Source: Bacteroidota bacterium
GTDB lineage: Bacteria; Bacteroidota; Bacteroidia; J057; JADKCL01
NCBI GenBank assembly: GCA_016718825.1
Contig: JADKCL010000065.1
Location: forward strand, 1-64,000
Direction of reading: 5' to 3'
DNA length: 64,000 bases
A model generated the notes under the pieces. The model had not been told where the DNA came from. It saw only the letters and a list, made by a program, of their open reading frames with translations, and made no database searches. The translations under genes were made by a program, and so were the position numbers. Below, piece by piece: positions 60,484 to 64,000 of this stretch (position 1 is the first letter of the stretch; every line of letters starts with the position of its first letter).

Positions 60484-61209
60484 TTACTCCATCCTTTCGG
60501 ATTCCTTGATCCAGCCGATGCGGTCGTGCCGGTAGGTGTAAATATAGTTTTGTAAAAACAGGTGGTAGTTTGGTTCGGGCGTAAAGCGCTCGCGTAGGAG
60601 CTCAATTGTAATCATGGAGTCCGTAATGGTGACCGTTGCAGCTTCACTCACCGTGTTTTGGAGGGTATCACCACTGTTTGCGTCGATTTCGCTCCAAGAT
60701 TCGTTTCTTAAAACTGTAAAATCCAAGACTTGACGATTCGCTGCATCCACCCAGAAGAAGGTCGCACATTGTTTCTGAGGAGCGTCATTCAAGCAGGAGA
60801 CGGATGTTTGACCGGAAAAGTCGATGCGGTAGAAGGAATCTTCGCCGATGGGGATTTCGGAAACCTCCATTCCGACCTCATCATCAAATTCCAGTTGCGG
60901 ATTCAGTTTGAAAACCACCAACTTCTTGCCGGAATTCATCCAAAAAGTATGTTCGGCGGATCGGTCTTTGTTCCTGTGAGCAGGTACGAGAATGGTTGTG
61001 TTTGGAACGATCCAGAATTGATTTGACCGCAAATGATATGGGACCGTCTGCACAACCTCATTTTGCAACGGCCGAAAGGGGATGGTATCGGGAAAGTCAA
61101 CGGCCTTCATCTGTGCCGAAAGATGCCTTGGGGCAATTGAAATTCCGAGGAAATAGAGAAAAGCAGCAACGTAGAAGGGAAACTTCACGAGGATTCGGAT
61201 TGATTTCAC
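60484..61209 (-). CDS. Exported protein of unknown function
   Basis: About 241 residues; I prefer GTG 61209, which gives a signal peptide (ending FLGISIAPRHLSAQ), over the in-frame 61275 that overlaps the divergent MBOAT region. The mature part is beta-rich with repeated strand patterns (KLVVFKLNPQLEFDDEVGMEVS, ATVTITDSMITIELL) and contains cysteines in SCLNDAPQKQCA. No family recognised. It lies 39 bases upstream of the ankyrin gene on the same strand, so cotranscription is possible. Confidence 0.55.
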   Translation of the reverse strand: MKSIRILVKFPFYVAAFLYFLGISIAPRHLSAQMKAVDFPDTIPFRPLQNEVVQTVPYHLRSNQFWIVPNTTILVPAHRNKDRSAEHTFWMNSGKKLVVFKLNPQLEFDDEVGMEVSEIPIGEDSFYRIDFSGQTSVSCLNDAPQKQCATFFWVDAANRQVLDFTVLRNESWSEIDANSGDTLQNTVSEAATVTITDSMITIELLRERFTPEPNYHLFLQNYIYTYRHDRIGWIKESERME

Positions 61210-61350
61210 CCTTCGAATATACCATTTCCTGGCGATCGGCCAATGATCGAAAGAACCGCAGGAAATGGAAAACACTTGTCAGCTTACGGATTGGCTAATC
61301 CTCGTTTTGTGCTTAGATTCGCCTTGCGGGTTTTAACCTTAGAACGCCAG

Positions 61351-62799
61351 ATGCTCTTTAGTTCCACGATATTCCTCTATTTGTTCCTGCCACTCACGTT
61401 GCTGGGTTACTATTTGTCTGGCAGACACGTGCGGAACTATTGGCTTCTCTTCGCGAGTTTGATCTTTTTTGCCTGGGGTGGCGTGAGTTTCACGGGGATT
61501 CTCATCGGATCCATCATCGTGAATTTTGTGTTTGGACTACAGATTCAGCGAACCTTGGAAACGCGGGCGAGCTACCATTGGTTGTTTGCAGGCGTGGGTG
61601 TGAACTTGGTCATCCTGGGCGTGTTCAAATACGCCAACTTCCTCATCGAAAACCTGAATCTGGTGCTGGACACCGCTTCCATTCCGCTGATTCCGCAGTC
61701 CAAGATCGTGCTGCCGGTGGGGATTTCGTTTTATACATTTCACTCCCTGTCTTACTTGGTCGATATTTACCGCCGAAAAACGACTGCGCAACGCAATATT
61801 TTTGACCTTTCCCTGTACATCACCATGTTTTCCCAGCTCATCGCGGGCCCGATCATCCGGTACAGCGATATGTGGCAGCAACTGCGCGAACGCACGCATA
61901 CATGGGCCAAGTTTTCCTCGGGTGTCGAACGTTTTTTGATCGGCCTTGGAAAGAAGGTTTTGTTGGCGAATACCTTTGCCCGCGTAGCAGATGCCATGTT
62001 TACGCAGGATGCCGCCAATCTCGGAGCTGCCAATGCGTGGCTCGGAATTCTTTGTTATTCGCTGCAAATCTATTGTGACTTTGCCGGCTATTCCGACATG
62101 GCAATTGGCCTTGGGCGAATGTTTGGCTTCGAATTTCTGGAGAATTTCAATTACCCCTACATTGCCAAATCCGTGAAGGAATTCTGGCGAAGGTGGCATA
62201 TTTCATTGAGCACTTTTTTCAGGGACTATGTTTACATTCCGCTCGGTGGAAACCGTGCGACCGTTGGCCGGACGTATGTCAACCTGCTGCTCGTATTTTT
62301 TCTGACCGGCTTCTGGCATGGTGCAAGCTGGAGTTTTGTTGTTTGGGGCTTGATGCATGGCTTCTTTATGGTTATCGAGCGGTTGGGATTCGAGAAATTG
62401 CTGACCAAATTGTGGAGTCCCGTGTCGAATCTGTACACGATTATTGTGGTGATGTTTGCCTGGGTACTTTTCCGGGCCGATACGCTGGAATATGCGGTTC
62501 AATACTGGGGGGCCATGTTCCAATTTTCCCTCACAGCGGCGCAAAAGGCAATGTTTTGGGGGCAAATTGGCCTTGAGTTGAAGCTGGCTTTGGTGATTGC
62601 GATTCCCGGTGTCATGGGATTTTATGCCTACCTCGGGAAATGGGTGGATCGGATATTGGCCACTCCGAAACCGCTTGCGAACGGTTTTTCCTACCTTTTT
62701 CACGTCGGTTCGGCTGCATTTTATGCCGCTGTGCTGCTGATTTCTACGATCTATTTGATCGCGGGAACCTACAATCCATTCATCTATTACCGTTTCTGA
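61351..62799 (+). CDS. MBOAT-family O-acyltransferase (AlgI/DltB-like)
   Basis: A polytopic membrane enzyme of about 482 residues that transfers an acyl group across the membrane to an extracellular polymer or glycan. ATG 61351 (MLFSSTIFLYLFLPLTLLGY) is the typical start of the family; in-frame upstream codons to 61243 are intergenic. LPVGISFYTFHSLSYLVDIYR, FSQLIAGPIIRY and FWRRWHISLSTFFRDYVYIPLGG are the AlgI signature, and the catalytic histidine is in TGFWHGASWSFVVWG. Its stop is separated from the next gene by one base (TGAAATG), so the two are coupled. Confidence 0.93.
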   Translation: MLFSSTIFLYLFLPLTLLGYYLSGRHVRNYWLLFASLIFFAWGGVSFTGILIGSIIVNFVFGLQIQRTLETRASYHWLFAGVGVNLVILGVFKYANFLIENLNLVLDTASIPLIPQSKIVLPVGISFYTFHSLSYLVDIYRRKTTAQRNIFDLSLYITMFSQLIAGPIIRYSDMWQQLRERTHTWAKFSSGVERFLIGLGKKVLLANTFARVADAMFTQDAANLGAANAWLGILCYSLQIYCDFAGYSDMAIGLGRMFGFEFLENFNYPYIAKSVKEFWRRWHISLSTFFRDYVYIPLGGNRATVGRTYVNLLLVFFLTGFWHGASWSFVVWGLMHGFFMVIERLGFEKLLTKLWSPVSNLYTIIVVMFAWVLFRADTLEYAVQYWGAMFQFSLTAAQKAMFWGQIGLELKLALVIAIPGVMGFYAYLGKWVDRILATPKPLANGFSYLFHVGSAAFYAAVLLISTIYLIAGTYNPFIYYRF

Positions 62800-62800
62800 A

Positions 62801-63952
62801 ATGACGCACACCAAGTTCAGAACGGCCTTGATCGCAATCGTCTTTTTGGCGATGATTTTCTTTCCGATGGTGAATGAAAACCTTCGCCTGGTGAAGGACA
62901 TCGAAAGCGCAGAGAATCGGGCACTTGCTGAAAAGCCAGTGTTTGACGTCAGCCTTCTCGATCCATTTCCCCGCAAATACGAGGCCTACTACAATGATCA
63001 CTTTTCGTTGAGGTTTCAACTCGTTGATTTTTATTCGCAGCTCCAATTTCGGTTTTTTAAAGTGTCGCCGATTCCGGAATTGGCTTTGCTGGGCAAGGAA
63101 GACTGGTTTTTCTTTGCGGGCGACGAACAGGATTCCTATTTGGGAAATCATCGGATCACACCGGCGGAGCTCGATTCCTTCCGTTTGGAATTGGAGTACC
63201 GTCGTGAATTCATTCGGCAGCAAGGCGGAGAAATGTATTTTTTTGTTGCGCCGGTCAAGAACAACATTTATACGGAGTATCAACCGTCAACCGCTTATCC
63301 GCTCTTCCCGGATTGTTGGGGCGAACAGATCCTCAATCATTTAGCGCAGAAAAGTACCATCAAGACGATCAATGTTTATGATACCCTTCGCGCATGGCGC
63401 AAGGATCAATTGCTCTATTTCAAGCGTGACAATCACTGGACACCTTATGGTGCTTTTCTTGCGGCCAATGTCGTTTTGAATCGGATTCATCAGGACTTTC
63501 CTGCGGTGGTCGCAAACCGACCGGAGGATTTTCGTTTTCAGCCGAGCAAGAAAGTAGTGGGGAATGTCGCTGCCATGTTTGGGATCAAAAATTTGATGAT
63601 CGATACGGTGGTGGCCTTTGTGCCAAAGGCCGGATTCAAGGCCAATGATGCTGCCAAAGTACCCTACGAACCCTTGGAGGGTTTTTCTTATCCATGGGAT
63701 TATGAGCAAGTCAAGGAAACCGGGGACACGTCCAAGCCCAAAATGGTATTGATTTGTGACTCCTTTGGGCACAATATTTTCCCGCATTTGGCCGAACAAT
63801 TTGGCCGAAGTGTCAAGATTTTTGACGCATGGCAATACATGCTCAACCCTGAGATCATCATCAACGAAAAGCCCGATGTCGTGATTTTTATGCCCATGGA
63901 AGCGAACTTGCGGCACCTGCTCGACAATCAGGCCCGGTTGGGTGACAAGTGA
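62801..63952 (+). CDS. AlgX/AlgJ-like SGNH O-acetyltransferase, periplasmic
   Basis: A 383-residue protein with an N-terminal signal-anchor (ALIAIVFLAMIFFPMV). The catalytic SGNH-like (ALGX) domain has KEDWFFFAGDEQDSYLG, the Asp-His pair in RDNHWTPYGAFLA, and the nucleophile Ser in VLICDSFGHNIFP. In alginate and related systems a protein of this type accepts acetyl groups from the MBOAT partner and places them on a polysaccharide. It directly follows the MBOAT gene. The target polymer is unknown; no polysaccharide genes are in view on this side of the window. Confidence 0.9.
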   Translation: MTHTKFRTALIAIVFLAMIFFPMVNENLRLVKDIESAENRALAEKPVFDVSLLDPFPRKYEAYYNDHFSLRFQLVDFYSQLQFRFFKVSPIPELALLGKEDWFFFAGDEQDSYLGNHRITPAELDSFRLELEYRREFIRQQGGEMYFFVAPVKNNIYTEYQPSTAYPLFPDCWGEQILNHLAQKSTIKTINVYDTLRAWRKDQLLYFKRDNHWTPYGAFLAANVVLNRIHQDFPAVVANRPEDFRFQPSKKVVGNVAAMFGIKNLMIDTVVAFVPKAGFKANDAAKVPYEPLEGFSYPWDYEQVKETGDTSKPKMVLICDSFGHNIFPHLAEQFGRSVKIFDAWQYMLNPEIIINEKPDVVIFMPMEANLRHLLDNQARLGDK

Positions 63953-63955
63953 AGC

Positions 63956-64000
63956 CTACCGCTTCACCACGCGGCAACTTCCGAGGATTTTCTGATCGGT
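63956..64000 (-). CDS. C-terminal fragment of a gene cut by the window edge
   Basis: Fourteen residues and a TAG stop on the minus strand, ending SCRVVKR. The ending, basic and VV-rich, is compatible with the last residues of a T9SS sorting domain, but the piece is too short for a call. Confidence 0.3.
   Translation of the reverse strand, partial: TDQKILGSCRVVKR

Overview
The window reads as chromosomal DNA from a member of the Bacteroidota, with intermediate GC content. Four observations support this. Secreted proteins carry C-terminal sorting domains of the type IX secretion system (T9SS). A gene product shows similarity to GldN/PorN of that system. Promoters have the phylum-specific form TTG-(20 nt)-TAnnTTTG. 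The order rpsU / Xer-type recombinase / short HPF is familiar from this phylum. I see no plasmid, phage, CRISPR array or intact insertion sequence. Placement below phylum cannot be decided from the sequence.

Layout. 0-11 kb: a pirin, a large LamG/T9SS adhesin-like gene broken by a frameshift, an exported GH13 glucosidase coupled to a DUF486 membrane protein, a repeat-rich gene-poor stretch (6.3-7.2 kb), a rhodanese, an RmlD-like reductase and a large membrane protein. 11-17 kb: a helix-hairpin-helix protein (also frameshifted), apt, an acyl-CoA dehydrogenase, then rpsU, xer and hpf, and a BtuF-like receptor. 17-25 kb: a two-gene envelope unit of a giant alpha-2-macroglobulin lipoprotein and penicillin-binding protein 1C. 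25-34 kb: a DUF922 protein, an M48 protease with a barrel-like partner, tRNA-Gly, a SIMPL protein, an LRR protein, a pilin-like small protein, a rhomboid protease and a polyprenyl diphosphate synthase. 34-41 kb: RNase R, dapD, then a lipid-desaturase-like gene with two glycosyltransferases, and a radical SAM/SPASM gene. 41-46.6 kb: the most interesting unit, an OmpA/PD40 protein resembling PorE directly followed by a protein that fuses secreted CUB-like and PPC-like domains to a GldN-like domain. 46.7-52 kb: a GNAT, a pentapeptide-repeat protein, a SNF2 helicase and a T9SS cargo-like protein. 52-57 kb: a four-gene cluster with a UbiA-type prenyltransferase, a terpenoid-cyclase-like (alpha/alpha toroid) lipoprotein, a second lipoprotein and a polytopic membrane protein. 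57-64 kb: a secreted ankyrin-repeat giant, then an MBOAT/AlgJ-like polysaccharide O-acetylation pair.

Much of the window concerns the cell envelope: secretion and surface attachment (T9SS cargo, the PorE-like and GldN-like pair), peptidoglycan and envelope surveillance (PBP1C with A2M, dapD), membrane proteolysis (rhomboid, M48), isoprenoid and lipid chemistry (polyprenyl synthase, UbiA cluster, desaturase) and polysaccharide acetylation.

Two cross-cutting observations affect how the annotation should be read. First, three genes are interrupted at short G/C homopolymers (1664-1666, 11400-11402, 56812-56814), and in each case a one-base change restores a continuous domain. This pattern suggests assembly indels rather than real pseudogenes. 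Second, several families of short dispersed repeats (AATTCTG-type, CTTGGTG/TTCGTG-type and TTTTCAC heptamers) sit exactly at gene boundaries and in three cases supply the stop codon.
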